Shown here: positions 1 through 8,493 of the stretch, piece after piece
Layout of the letters: every line of letters begins with the position of its first letter
How positions within the stretch are numbered: position 1 is the stretch's first letter
Source: Pseudomonas sp. GGS8
GTDB taxonomy: Bacteria > Pseudomonadota > Gammaproteobacteria > Pseudomonadales > Pseudomonadaceae
Direction: 5' to 3'
Assembly: GCF_024168645.1 (NCBI RefSeq)
Contig: NZ_JALJWF010000001.1
Span: 3,413,501-3,477,500 of the forward strand
Length of the DNA: 64,000 nt
The notes under the pieces: generated by a model
Seen by the model: only the letters and a program-made list of their open reading frames with translations
Databases searched by the model: none
Told to the model about the DNA's origin: nothing
Position numbers and translations under genes: made by a program

Positions 1-98
1 ATTACTACGGCGGCCCACGCTTTTACGGGGGGTATCGCTACTACTATTTCAGTGGGCCTCGTTATTACCATGGTGATCACGATCGCGGGCATCGTTAA
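1..98 (+). CDS. C-terminal end of a Tyr/Gly-rich protein (partial)
   Basis: Only the last 31 codons are inside the window (reading frame from base 3), ending at TAA 96-98. The visible tail is very rich in Tyr, Gly, Arg and His and has no recognisable domain. It resembles in composition the Tyr-rich lipoprotein that follows, so the two may be related envelope proteins; that is inference. A terminator follows directly. Confidence 0.6.
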   Translation, partial: YYGGPRFYGGYRYYYFSGPRYYHGDHDRGHR

Positions 99-111
99 AC
101 GGCTCATGAGC

Positions 112-148
112 ACAACGGCGCGTCCGGCTGACGGAGGCGCCGTTTTCC
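112..148 (+). terminator. Rho-independent terminator
   Basis: An AACGGCGC / GCGCCGTT stem is followed by a short T-rich run (GTTTTCCTTT), just after the stop of the partial Tyr-rich gene. The roughly 160 bases between it and the next start hold no other recognisable feature. Confidence 0.6.
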
Positions 149-310
149 TTTGGGCAGGATGAAAAACCTTTCATCGGCTACTTGTTTCAACGTGTTGCAG
201 AAACGCACCAGATCCCGATTTCACGGTCTTATCTTTCGACAGTCGCCGAACAATTGACTGTCGCCTGCCAGCGTCGCTGGTGTGGCTCACTCGCGGTCCA
301 GGAGGCCGCC

Positions 311-736
311 ATGCTCTGTCGAAAACAGATCCAACAAATTCTGCTGATTGTTCTATCGGGATTGTCTCTTGGTGCGTGCGTACCCTATTCCGATGGAGGA
401 GACAGCTACTACCGTTCCGAGGTCTATACGTCCCCGGCGCCGTATTACTCCGACGGTGGTTACTACCCAGCCCCGCGCAGGTATTACTCGCCGCCTGCAC
501 GGTATTACCAGCCATCTCCGCGTTATTACTATCAACCGCGGGTTTATCAACCGGCACCGCGCTATTACGACGACCGCGGCAACCAGAATCGCGGATGGGA
601 CCGACATGACCGCGGCGGTTGGGATGGTCGTAGTCGCGGCAACTGGAACGACGACTCTCGAGGCCATAGTGGGCGTGATCACCATGGCGGAAGAGGCGAT
701 CATGGCGACAACGATGGCCGAGGCGGCCGCCGTTAA
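311..736 (+). CDS. Tyr/Pro-rich putative lipoprotein
   Basis: A 141-residue protein of unknown function. The N-terminus (residues 1-23) is a lipoprotein signal: basic start, hydrophobic stretch, and lipobox LGAC with Cys23 as the lipidation site. Residues about 50-85 contain several repeats of the form P-x-RYY. The C-terminal 55 residues are a low-complexity Gly/Asp/Arg/His tail. The ATG at 311 is chosen over an upstream in-frame start at 182 because GGAGG lies 8-12 bases before it and it gives a proper signal sequence. The gene stands alone and ends in a strong terminator. A structural or surface-interaction role in the envelope is a guess from composition only. Confidence 0.75.
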   Translation: MLCRKQIQQILLIVLSGLSLGACVPYSDGGDSYYRSEVYTSPAPYYSDGGYYPAPRRYYSPPARYYQPSPRYYYQPRVYQPAPRYYDDRGNQNRGWDRHDRGGWDGRSRGNWNDDSRGHSGRDHHGGRGDHGDNDGRGGRR

Positions 737-746
737 CCCGTCAATA

Positions 747-777
747 AAAAGCGGCGCATGAAGCGCCGCTTTTTTGT
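747..777 (+). terminator. Rho-independent terminator
   Basis: Perfect 8-bp stem AGCGGCGC / GCGCCGCT followed by TTTTTT. It lies between the Tyr-rich lipoprotein and the convergent acyl-CoA hydrolase gene and may serve both, since the minus strand also has an A-rich/T-rich flank. Confidence 0.9.
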
Positions 778-786
778 GCCCGGATT

Positions 787-1899
787 TCAGTATTCCGACA
801 GATCGGCCAGAGGGTGCCGACCTTCCCAGACCTTGCGAAAATGCGCTTCCACCGCCGCCTCCGGCACCGTGTTGATATCCGGCCAGTGCCAGTGAGGTTT
901 CTGATCCTTGTCGATCAACCGCGCACGCACGCCCTCGCTGAACTCCGGATGACGGCAGCAATTGAGGCTCATGGTGTATTCCATCTGAAAGACTTGAGCC
1001 AGCGACAGGTGCCGGGCGCGGGCGATCTGTTCCCACACCAGATGAGCGGTCAGGGGCGAGCCTTCAATCATGGTGCAGGCCGCCCGACTGAGCAGCGGGT
1101 CTTTATGAACGCGCAGTGCACTGATGGCCTTCCAGGCACAACGAACATCGCTGACATCCAGCAGCTCGTCGATCTGCTGGCGTCGTGGCAACCACTGCGC
1201 TTCTGGCATTTTTACCAGCGCTTCTTGCTGCAAGGCCTTGAGCAGGCTGTTGAGCTGCATGGCGGTCTGTTCCTGCCAGTTCAATTGCAGCAAGCCTTCG
1301 ATCAGCTCTTGCTGTTGCTCATCGAGCAAAAAGCGATCGGCCAAGTCCAGATCGATCGCGTCGCGACCGTTTATCTGAGCGCCGGTCAGGCCGAGAAACA
1401 ACCCGAGCTTGCCGGGTAATCGCGACAGAAACCAACTGGCGCCGACGTCCGGGTACAGGCCGATGCTGATTTCCGGCATCGCCAACCGGCTGCTCGGTGT
1501 AACAACCCGAATGCTTGCCCCTTGCAGCAGCCCCATGCCGCCGCCCAGCACGTAACCGTGCCCCCAGCAGATCAACGGCTTCGGGTAGGTGTGCAGATTG
1601 AAGTCGAGGCGATATTCCGCCGCAAAGAAGTGTGCCGCCAGAGGCGGCACTTCTCCGGGATGGGCACGACACGCCTCCACCAGGCTGCGTACTTCACCGC
1701 CGGCGCAAAAGGCCTTGGCGCCATTGCCGCGCAGCAGCACGCAAACGATCTGTGGTTCCTTGGCCCAGGCGTCCAGTTGATCGCGCAATGCGTTGATCAT
1801 CGGCAAGGAGAGGGCGTTGAGGGACTTCTCGGCATCCAGGCTGGCGATGCCGATGCGTGCGCCGTCGGTGCCGGTGAGTTCTTCGAAGTGCAAATTCAT
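787..1899 (-). CDS. Enoyl-CoA hydratase/isomerase family, 3-hydroxyisobutyryl-CoA hydrolase-like
   Basis: A 370-residue crotonase-fold protein. The length and the motif MPEISIGLYPDVG (residues 141-153) match the HIBYL-CoA hydrolase branch rather than true enoyl-CoA hydratases. In that branch a Glu (here Glu143) and a downstream Asp (here Asp151) act in thioester hydrolysis. The oxyanion-hole segments AFCAGGEVRSL (63-73) and GYVLGGGMGL (115-124) are present. The expected role is cytosolic hydrolysis of 3-hydroxyisobutyryl-CoA in valine breakdown or of a similar hydroxyacyl-CoA. No valine pathway genes are adjacent, so the substrate is uncertain. Single gene, divergent from ung. Confidence 0.85.
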   Translation of the reverse strand: MNLHFEELTGTDGARIGIASLDAEKSLNALSLPMINALRDQLDAWAKEPQIVCVLLRGNGAKAFCAGGEVRSLVEACRAHPGEVPPLAAHFFAAEYRLDFNLHTYPKPLICWGHGYVLGGGMGLLQGASIRVVTPSSRLAMPEISIGLYPDVGASWFLSRLPGKLGLFLGLTGAQINGRDAIDLDLADRFLLDEQQQELIEGLLQLNWQEQTAMQLNSLLKALQQEALVKMPEAQWLPRRQQIDELLDVSDVRCAWKAISALRVHKDPLLSRAACTMIEGSPLTAHLVWEQIARARHLSLAQVFQMEYTMSLNCCRHPEFSEGVRARLIDKDQKPHWHWPDINTVPEAAVEAHFRKVWEGRHPLADLSEY

Positions 1900-2031
1900 C
1901 GTGACCTCGATCGGGAATTTGAGCGTTCAGTATGATCGCTCTATAGGAAAGTGCCGGATCTGCGTCAGATCAATTGACAAGCGTGATGGGCTTTCCTAGG
2001 GTTCGCCCCATTGTTTTTGCCGGATGTAACC

Positions 2032-2724
2032 ATGACTGCTGACGACCGTATCAAACTCGAACCGAGCTGGAAGGAGGCACTGCGTGCCGAATTCGACCAG
2101 CCTTACATGGCAGAGTTGCGCGCATTCCTGCAACAGGAGCGCGCGGCGGGCAAGGAGATCTATCCGCCGGGACCGTTGATTTTCAACGCGCTCAATTCCA
2201 CGCCGCTGGACAAGGTCAAGGTGGTTATCCTCGGTCAGGACCCTTACCACGGCCCGGGCCAGGCCCATGGGTTGTGCTTCTCGGTGCAGCCGGGTGTACC
2301 GGCGCCGCCGTCGCTGGTGAACATCTATAAAGAATTGAAACGCGACCTGAACATCGACATCCCCAACCATGGCTACCTGCAAAGTTGGGCGGAGCAGGGC
2401 GTGTTGATGCTCAATACCACCATGACCGTCGAGCGCGCGAATGCCAACGCCCATGCGGGCAAGGGCTGGCAGCATTTTACCGACCGGATTATCGAAGTGG
2501 TCAGCGAGCATCAACCACATTTGGTGTTCCTGCTGTGGGGCGCGCATGCCCAGAGCAAGCAGAAACTCATCGACGCTACCAAACATCTGGTGCTGACGTC
2601 AGTCCACCCCTCGCCGCTGTCCGCTTATCGCGGCTTCCTCGGGTGCGGGCATTTCAGTCGGGTGAACAAGTTTCTGGAACAGAATGGCGAGACGCCGATC
2701 GAGTGGCGGTTGCCGCCGGTCTGA
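2032..2724 (+). CDS. ung: Uracil-DNA glycosylase
   Basis: Family-1 uracil-DNA glycosylase, 230 residues, which removes uracil from DNA to start base-excision repair. The water-activating motif [13 protein letters not shown] (68-80) contains catalytic Asp70. The second motif [11 protein letters not shown] (192-202) supplies catalytic His192, and LLWG (168-171) lines the uracil pocket. ATG 2032 is chosen over a TTG at 2011 because it gives the usual family length. In P. aeruginosa ung also sits beside the tricarboxylate transport locus, and that order is kept here. Confidence 0.97.
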   Translation: MTADDRIKLEPSWKEALRAEFDQPYMAELRAFLQQERAAGKEIYPPGPLIFNALNSTPLDKVKVVILGQDPYHGPGQAHGLCFSVQPGVPAPPSLVNIYKELKRDLNIDIPNHGYLQSWAEQGVLMLNTTMTVERANANAHAGKGWQHFTDRIIEVVSEHQPHLVFLLWGAHAQSKQKLIDATKHLVLTSVHPSPLSAYRGFLGCGHFSRVNKFLEQNGETPIEWRLPPV

Positions 2725-2729
2725 AGATT

Positions 2730-2874
2730 GTGGCGAGGGGGCTTGTCGGAACGCCGCATCGCCCCGTTGGGTCGCGCAGCGGCCCCAAAACCAGCCACAC
2801 CGAAGCCCTCAGATTTTACGACTGCTTCGCAGCCGAACGGGGCGATGCGGCGTTCCGACAAGCCCCCTCGCCAC
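2730..2874. repeat. Long composite palindrome (GTGGCGAGGGGGCTTG family)
   Basis: A perfect 39-bp inverted repeat (arms 2730-2768 and 2836-2874) flanks a 67-base centre. It lies between the convergent ung and abrB-like genes. The arm begins GTGGCGAGGGGGCTTG and recurs near 40680, 49030 and 61380. It probably acts as a bidirectional transcription end or RNA-stabilising structure. Such repeats are common between genes in fluorescent pseudomonads. Confidence 0.85.
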
Positions 2875-2884
2875 AGGACTCATA

Positions 2885-3925
2885 TCAGGGAGAATCCGGC
2901 TCCCGGTTCCAATACCGAAACAACGGCTCCGCCAAAAACAGCACAAACAACAGCCGCATCACCTGCATCGCCGTCACCAGCGGTACCGATAGTTGCAGGG
3001 TTTCAGCCGTCAGGCTCATCTCGGCAATCCCGCCGGGCATCATGCCCAGCGTCAGCGAACGCAGATCCAGATGGGTCAGGGCACTCAAGCCCAGCGCCGC
3101 CAGCGTGGCGATCAGCATGGTCAATACCGTACCGATCAAGGTCCGGCCCATGAAGGACGGTGCCCGCCGGAAGAACTGTCGATTGAAGTGGCAACCCAAT
3201 CCACTGCCGATCAGCCACTGGCCGATCTGACTGCCGCCGTTGGGCAGGCCGATGTGCAGGTCCCAACCCATGCTCACCGCCGCACTCACCAGCAACGGCC
3301 CGAACAGCCAGGGGTTGGGTTGACGCAGGCGCTCCCAGATCCAGGCAGCCAGGGCGCCCGCCGGGAACAGAAGGCCCAGCCACCACCAACTGATGGTCGC
3401 TGCATGCAAGACCGGTGCACCGTCGCCCAACAGAGACTTGAACGCCGCCGGCACACACAGCACCACCACCAGCACCCGCAAGCTTTGCCCCGCCGCGACA
3501 CGGCTGAGCACCGCGCCGTTGCGGGCGCCGAGGTTGACCATCTCCCCGGAGCCGCCGGGCATGCTGGAAAAGAACGCCGTAGCGCGATCTTCGCCGGTAC
3601 GCCGCATCAACCAGACCCCGACCACCGCGGACAGGCTGGTGACCAACGCACCGAAGAAGATCAGACCGAAGTGGCTCAGCACCTGCTCCATCACCACTGG
3701 GGTGAAGTGCAGGCCGATACCGATACCGACGACCCACTGGCCGCATTTGCGCCCGCCAGGGATTTCCGCCAATTGCCAGGGGGTCAGGCAACGCACCAGG
3801 ATGATCGCCAGCAACGAGCCGACCATCCAGGGCAGTGGCCAGCCGATCTGGCTGGCGAGGTAACCACCCAGCAGACCGACCAGCGGTGTTCCCCACCAGG
3901 CTTTGAAAGGTGTTCGATCAGACAT
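2885..3925 (-). CDS. AbrB-family membrane protein
   Basis: A 346-residue polytopic inner-membrane protein of the AbrB family (Pfam AbrB, unrelated to the Bacillus regulator; sometimes annotated as ammonia monooxygenase-like). It has about ten hydrophobic segments and shows the internal duplication of the family: MPGGSGEMV near residue 122 and MPGGIAEMS near residue 296. The start overlaps the end of tctA by 8 bases, so it is co-translated as the last gene of the tricarboxylate operon. P. aeruginosa has the same neighbour. Its role in citrate-type uptake is not established; an accessory transport role is inferred from position. Confidence 0.8.
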   Translation of the reverse strand: MSDRTPFKAWWGTPLVGLLGGYLASQIGWPLPWMVGSLLAIILVRCLTPWQLAEIPGGRKCGQWVVGIGIGLHFTPVVMEQVLSHFGLIFFGALVTSLSAVVGVWLMRRTGEDRATAFFSSMPGGSGEMVNLGARNGAVLSRVAAGQSLRVLVVVLCVPAAFKSLLGDGAPVLHAATISWWWLGLLFPAGALAAWIWERLRQPNPWLFGPLLVSAAVSMGWDLHIGLPNGGSQIGQWLIGSGLGCHFNRQFFRRAPSFMGRTLIGTVLTMLIATLAALGLSALTHLDLRSLTLGMMPGGIAEMSLTAETLQLSVPLVTAMQVMRLLFVLFLAEPLFRYWNREPDSP

Positions 3926-5432
3926 CGGCGACAGCGCGCCGGGCGACCGAACGTTTGCGCCAGATGCGCAGCAGTGGCATCAGCAACATGATTGCCGTCA
4001 GCACCCAGCAACCGAAGGTGATCGGGCTCGACCAGAGGATTTCCAGTGCGCCGTTGGAAATCGACAGCGCGCGACGCAGGTTCTGCTCCATCAGACCGCC
4101 CAGGATGAAACCCAGCAATACTGGCGACAACGGGAAGTCCAGCTTGCGCAGGATGTAGCCGAAGATGCCAATGCCGATCATCAGGAACAGGTCGAAGGTT
4201 GTGGCGTGTACGGCGTAGACGCCGATCCCGGTGATGATCGCGATCACCGGCACCAGTGCCCAGTTCGGCACGGCGAGGATGCGGGTAAAGATGCGGATCA
4301 TCGGAATGTTGAGGATCACCAGCATCACGTTGGCGACGAACAGCGATGCGATCAGGCCCCAGACAATATCCGGTTGCTGCTGGAACAACAGCGGACCCGG
4401 GGTGATGTTGTACAGCGACAGTGCGCCGATCATCACTGCCGTGGTGCCCGAACCCGGCACACCGAGGGTCAGCATCGGCACCAGGGCACCACAGGCTGCG
4501 CCGCCGATGGCGGTTTCCGGAGCCGCGAGGCCACGCATGTCGCCTTGGCCGAACGTGCCCTTGGCACCGGCGATCCGTTTCTCGGTCATGTAGGCCACCG
4601 CGCTGGCCAACGTCGCGCCGGCACCCGGCAACACGCCCATGATGAAACCCAGCAAACCGCAACGCAGGTTCACCACGAACACCGCCGAGGCTTCCTTGAA
4701 GTTGAACATCATGCGACCGGTGGCTTTCACCGCTTCCTGGCCACGGTGGGTTTTTTCCAGCAGCAGGAGGATTTCGCTGATGGAGAACAGGCCCAATACC
4801 AGCACGACGAACTGAATGCCGTCCGTCAGGTGAATGTTGTCCCCGGTGAAGCGGTATACGCCGCTGTTGGCATCGATCCCGACGCTCGACAGAAACAGAC
4901 CGATCAGCGCTGCAATGAAGGTCTTGAGCGGTCGATCACCGGCCATGCCGCCGAGACAGACAATCGCAAACACCATCAGCACGAAATATTCCGCCGGTCC
5001 GAAGGCAATCGCCCATTTCGCCAGCAGCGGGGCGAACAGCACCATGCCGCAAGTCGCGATGAAGGCACCGATGAACGAACTCCACGCCGACAGCGACAGT
5101 GCCACACCCGCCAGACCCTTGCGGGCCATCGGGTAACCGTCGAGGGTGGTCATGACGGTGGAGGCTTCGCCTGGAATGTTCAGCAGGATCGAGCTGATCC
5201 GGCCGCCGTATTCGCAACCCAGGTACACCGCCGCCAGCAGGATCAACGCCGACTCTGGTGGCAGGCCGAGGGCGAACGCGATGGGAATCAGCAACGCCAC
5301 GCCGTTGATCGGCCCCAGCCCCGGCAACAGCCCGACGACGGTGCCGATCAAGGTGCCGCACAATGCGGTCACCAGGTTGTACGGGCTCAGCGCAACGCCG
5401 AAGCCCTGACCCAAATAGCCAAGAGTATCCAT
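3918..5432 (-). CDS. tctA: Tripartite tricarboxylate transporter large membrane subunit TctA
   Basis: A 504-residue polytopic membrane protein of the TctA family, the translocation subunit of the TTT-type tricarboxylate (citrate, cis-aconitate) importer. The N-terminal segment includes GLLPGLGPINGVALLIPIAF (about 34-53), a strongly conserved family stretch. A matching GVLPGAGATLASAV lies in the second half, reflecting the internal duplication. Hydrophobic segments cover most of the chain. One base separates it from tctB upstream, and abrB overlaps its 3' end. It works with TctB and the periplasmic binding protein TctC. Confidence 0.95.
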   Translation of the reverse strand: MDTLGYLGQGFGVALSPYNLVTALCGTLIGTVVGLLPGLGPINGVALLIPIAFALGLPPESALILLAAVYLGCEYGGRISSILLNIPGEASTVMTTLDGYPMARKGLAGVALSLSAWSSFIGAFIATCGMVLFAPLLAKWAIAFGPAEYFVLMVFAIVCLGGMAGDRPLKTFIAALIGLFLSSVGIDANSGVYRFTGDNIHLTDGIQFVVLVLGLFSISEILLLLEKTHRGQEAVKATGRMMFNFKEASAVFVVNLRCGLLGFIMGVLPGAGATLASAVAYMTEKRIAGAKGTFGQGDMRGLAAPETAIGGAACGALVPMLTLGVPGSGTTAVMIGALSLYNITPGPLLFQQQPDIVWGLIASLFVANVMLVILNIPMIRIFTRILAVPNWALVPVIAIITGIGVYAVHATTFDLFLMIGIGIFGYILRKLDFPLSPVLLGFILGGLMEQNLRRALSISNGALEILWSSPITFGCWVLTAIMLLMPLLRIWRKRSVARRAVADV

Positions 5433-5433
5433 A

Positions 5434-5892
5434 TCAGTTCTCCAGAACGTCGAGCACGCCCAACGGCAGTGGCACGTCCATCAACTTGTCGAACAGCAGA
5501 TAAAGACCGACGGCCATCAGGCTGATGATCACCGCGCTGGGCAGCCAGCGGCCGCCATACAGGCGTGCCATCGGGACCCCGATCAGAATGCTGGCGACGA
5601 TGAAACCAAGGGGTTCGAAGGCCCCGGCGAACACCAGCAACAGCAGCACGCAGATGCCGATTTTGATCAGGGTTTCGCGGTCCAGTTTCGGGTCGTCATC
5701 GCTGTGCACGATCGGTGCCGGCCGAAACACCATGTACAGCAAGGCCAGGCCCATCAGGCCGAGCATCAACAGGGGGAAGGCGCGAGGCCCGACCGGTTCG
5801 TAGGAAAAAGCCGCTTGATACGGCCACGCCATCAGCGCCAGGCCGACACAGGCCAGCAACAGCACCGAAGCAAAAATGCGTTGTATGAGCAT
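5434..5892 (-). CDS. tctB: Tripartite tricarboxylate transporter small membrane subunit TctB
   Basis: A 152-residue protein with four predicted membrane segments (about 6-22, 36-55, 79-106 and 116-135), the usual layout of TctB. The start at 5892 is preferred over an in-frame upstream codon at 5931 because AGGAG precedes it by about 7 bases and it gives a typical length. It sits between tctC and tctA. TctB and TctA form the membrane part of the importer. Confidence 0.9.
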   Translation of the reverse strand: MLIQRIFASVLLLACVGLALMAWPYQAAFSYEPVGPRAFPLLMLGLMGLALLYMVFRPAPIVHSDDDPKLDRETLIKIGICVLLLLVFAGAFEPLGFIVASILIGVPMARLYGGRWLPSAVIISLMAVGLYLLFDKLMDVPLPLGVLDVLEN

Positions 5893-5950
5893 GGGGAACT
5901 CCTGGGCTACGACCCCGAGAACCGGGGCCACAGCCGCTAGACAGAGGCGA

Positions 5951-6928
5951 TCACTGGATCAGGCCGAACTCTTTGGCCAGCACTTTGTAATCCGCGACTT
6001 GCTTCTTCACGTAGGTGTCCAGCTCCGGGCCGGTCATCGCGAACGGGAACAGTTCCCGCTGATCGCGCAGCTTGGCGAAGTCCTCGGAGGCCAGCAGTTT
6101 GTCGAAGGCGTTTTTCCACCAGGCGTAGTCTTCGTCGCTGACTTTTGGCCCGAGGTAGAAGCCGCGAACCACCGGCCAGACGATGTTGTAGCCTTGCTCT
6201 TTGGCGGTCGGAATGTCTTTCATTTCCGGCTCGTCCAGACGCTTCTCGGAGAACACCGCCAGCAGACGCATGTCGCCGCTCAGGATGTGTGGCATGGAGT
6301 CGGAGATGTCGGTGCTGCCAACCTGGATGTGGCCGCCGAGCAGGGCGGTGGCGATTTCACCGCCGCCTTCGAGGGCGACGTAACGCAGGTCACGCGGGTT
6401 GATCCCGGCCGCCTTGGCGATCAGGGCGGTCTGCATCCAGTCCTGGCTGCCGACGGTGCCGCCGGAACCGATCACCACGGAGCTCGGATCTTTCTTCAGG
6501 GCTTTGACCAGATCGTCCAGGGTCTTGTAAGGCGAATCGCTTTTCACCGCGATGGCGCCATAACTGGTGCCAACGGCGGCCAGCCAGCGCACTGCGCTTT
6601 CATCGAAACGCCCGAATTTGCCTTGGGCCAGGTTCAGCAGCGAGCCGCTGGACCAGGCCACCAGCGTACCGGCATCGGCCGGGCGCTGTGCGACCACCGC
6701 GTTGTACGCCACCGCGCCGACACCGCCGGGCATGTAGGTCACGCGCATCGGTTTGGTCAGCAGTTTTTCGTTGACCAGCGCGCTTTGCGCCAGTTTGCAG
6801 GTGAGGTCGAAACCGCCGCCCGGCGAGGCCGGGGCGATGCATTCCGGGCGTTTGGGTTCGGCCAGCAATTGGCCGGCGAACAGCATGATGCCGGTGGCCA
6901 GAGCAACTTTACGCAGTGATAGGTTCAT
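5951..6928 (-). CDS. tctC: Tricarboxylate-binding periplasmic protein TctC
   Basis: A 325-residue Bug/TctC-family solute-binding protein. The signal peptide is residues 1-23, with probable cleavage after LLA. The mature start has the family hallmark APASPGGGFDLT (about 32-43), which forms the carboxylate-binding loop. It delivers tricarboxylates to TctAB. The AAGGAG ribosome binding site is preceded by the A-rich motif AACAAAAA (6946-6953), a candidate Hfq/Crc site. It lies directly downstream of opdH and probably shares its transcript. Confidence 0.95.
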   Translation of the reverse strand: MNLSLRKVALATGIMLFAGQLLAEPKRPECIAPASPGGGFDLTCKLAQSALVNEKLLTKPMRVTYMPGGVGAVAYNAVVAQRPADAGTLVAWSSGSLLNLAQGKFGRFDESAVRWLAAVGTSYGAIAVKSDSPYKTLDDLVKALKKDPSSVVIGSGGTVGSQDWMQTALIAKAAGINPRDLRYVALEGGGEIATALLGGHIQVGSTDISDSMPHILSGDMRLLAVFSEKRLDEPEMKDIPTAKEQGYNIVWPVVRGFYLGPKVSDEDYAWWKNAFDKLLASEDFAKLRDQRELFPFAMTGPELDTYVKKQVADYKVLAKEFGLIQ

Positions 6929-6945
6929 TCAAGTCTCCTTGGAGT

Positions 6946-6953
6946 TTTTGTTA
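6946..6953 (-). promoter_or_regulatory. Candidate Hfq/Crc A-rich (CA) motif before tctC
   Basis: On the coding strand the leader reads AACAAAAA immediately upstream of the AAGGAG ribosome binding site of tctC. This matches AAnAAnAA, the motif through which Hfq with Crc blocks translation of catabolite-repressed genes in Pseudomonas. The match is seen directly; the regulation is inferred. Confidence 0.5.
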
Positions 6954-6966
6954 TGGACGTACTGAA

Positions 6967-8259
6967 TTACCAAAGGGCAACGCTATAGCTCACCAGCAGA
7001 CGCACTTCATCGGCATCGCGAGCGGAGTAGTTGGAGCGGTAGGTGGCATTGCGCAGGCGCACGGCAACGTCCTTGAGGGCGCCACTTTGTACGACGTATT
7101 TGATCTCGGTGTTGCGTTCCCACTCTTTGCCTTCGTCGCCGTTCTTGAGCTTGATGTTGTCACCGCTCACGTAACGGCTCATGAAGCTCAGGCCGGGAAT
7201 GCCGAGTTTGGCGAAATCATAGTCGTAACGTGCCTGCCAGGAGTGTTCTTCGGCGCCGGCAAAGTCATTGATCTGCACGAAGTTGACCAGGTACGGATCG
7301 CTGCCATCGACGTAGGGGAAGGCACTGTCGCCGGACATGTGCTGATAGCCGGCGCTGAGTTTATGCCCGCTCAAGGCGTAGCTCACCAGCCCGTTCAGGG
7401 ATTTGTTGTCGATCTTGCCGCCACGGGCCGCGCCCTCGTCGTCACTGATGGCAAATCGCAGGTCGGTACCGAAAGTACCGGGACCGAACGGTTGCGAAGC
7501 GACAACACCGAGGAAGTGCTGATTGTAGACTTCATCGAGTTGAGCGAAGTGGTAGCTGCCGATGATCTTGTCGGTGAACTTGTAGTCCACGCCGCCAAAA
7601 TCAAAATGCTTGCCGGCGACGGTGCCGGCGAAGCGGCTGTTCTTGTTGTTGAGGGCGATGTCTTCGAAGTCGGTGCTGTCGCGGTCCTTGGCTTTCTCCA
7701 GACGCCCGCCGGTGAAGGTCAGGTTCTTGATCTCTTTGGAGGTCAGCATCCCGCCTTCAAAGGTCTGCGGCAGAATGCGGCCGTCGTTGGGCTTGAGGAT
7801 CGGCAGTTCTGGAATCAGGCTGCCGATTTTCAGTTCCGTGGCGGAGACTTTCACTTTGCCGGTCAGGCCGAGCTTGGAATACTCATCCGCCGCGCGCCCA
7901 TCGTCATGGGTCGGCAGCAGGCCGGTGCCGGTGCGATCCGGACTCGAATCGAGTTTTACCCCCAACATGCCCAGTGCATCGACACCGAACCCCACGGTGC
8001 CGTCGGTGTAACCCGATTGCAGATTGAGCATGAACCCCTGGGCCCATTCGTCCCGCTTGGATTGCTGGGCGCTGGTGCCGTCGCGAAAGTCGCGGTTGAA
8101 ATACATGTTGCGGGTTTCGAAGGTTGCCTTACTGTCTTCGAAGAAGGCAGCCTGGCTCAACGGCGAAAAGCCGGCGAGAGCGGCGGCACTGACAAGGGCG
8201 GTGTGGCTGAGGCGGGAAAAACGAGCAGGCGGGCAAGCCTGAAGCTGCATGGACAGCAT
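6967..8259 (-). CDS. opdH: OprD-family outer-membrane porin, tricarboxylate type (OpdH)
   Basis: A 430-residue OprD-family porin. A long signal peptide (about 1-37, cleavage after SQA) precedes the family start AFFEDSKATFETRNMYFNRD. The chain ends ...SVALW, with the terminal aromatic typical of outer-membrane barrels. Its place directly upstream of tctCBA and divergent from tctDE matches P. aeruginosa OpdH, the cis-aconitate/tricarboxylate porin. Two starts are possible (8259 and 8250); GGAG suits 8259. Four consecutive AAN triplets precede that ribosome binding site. Confidence 0.93.
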   Translation of the reverse strand: MLSMQLQACPPARFSRLSHTALVSAAALAGFSPLSQAAFFEDSKATFETRNMYFNRDFRDGTSAQQSKRDEWAQGFMLNLQSGYTDGTVGFGVDALGMLGVKLDSSPDRTGTGLLPTHDDGRAADEYSKLGLTGKVKVSATELKIGSLIPELPILKPNDGRILPQTFEGGMLTSKEIKNLTFTGGRLEKAKDRDSTDFEDIALNNKNSRFAGTVAGKHFDFGGVDYKFTDKIIGSYHFAQLDEVYNQHFLGVVASQPFGPGTFGTDLRFAISDDEGAARGGKIDNKSLNGLVSYALSGHKLSAGYQHMSGDSAFPYVDGSDPYLVNFVQINDFAGAEEHSWQARYDYDFAKLGIPGLSFMSRYVSGDNIKLKNGDEGKEWERNTEIKYVVQSGALKDVAVRLRNATYRSNYSARDADEVRLLVSYSVALW

Positions 8260-8274
8260 GGTGACATACTCCGT

Positions 8275-8288
8275 TTATTGTTCTTATT
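8275..8288 (-). promoter_or_regulatory. Tandem Hfq/Crc A-rich motif before opdH
   Basis: The coding-strand leader reads AATAAGAACAATAA, i.e. AAT-AAG-AAC-AAT-AA: four consecutive AAN triplets ending 15 bases before the opdH ATG and just upstream of CGGAG. This is a longer run than the minimal AAnAAnAA recognised by Hfq/Crc, so translation of opdH is likely repressed when a preferred carbon source is present. Confidence 0.65.
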
Positions 8289-8493
8289 GGCGAAAACGCT
8301 TCGAGGCGTTTTTCGTATCGCTATGTGCTCTGACTACGGCAGTGAAAGCTGTCCGTAGCGGGACTCTAACCGGCCAACCTTTCGCTAACCTTTCAGCTGA
8401 CTTTCACGGTTTTCGGGCTTCACAGCGGCGGATGCGGCTGTAAACTCCGCGCCAAAGAATGGCGTCGACCATCCCTGAATGAGGTAAAGATCC

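Noticed and set aside
3903..5525. A 540-codon open frame on the plus strand opposite tctA
   Set aside because: It is antisense to the well-supported TctA, is composed of Gln/Arg/His-rich low-complexity sequence typical of GC-rich shadow frames, and has no ribosome binding site.
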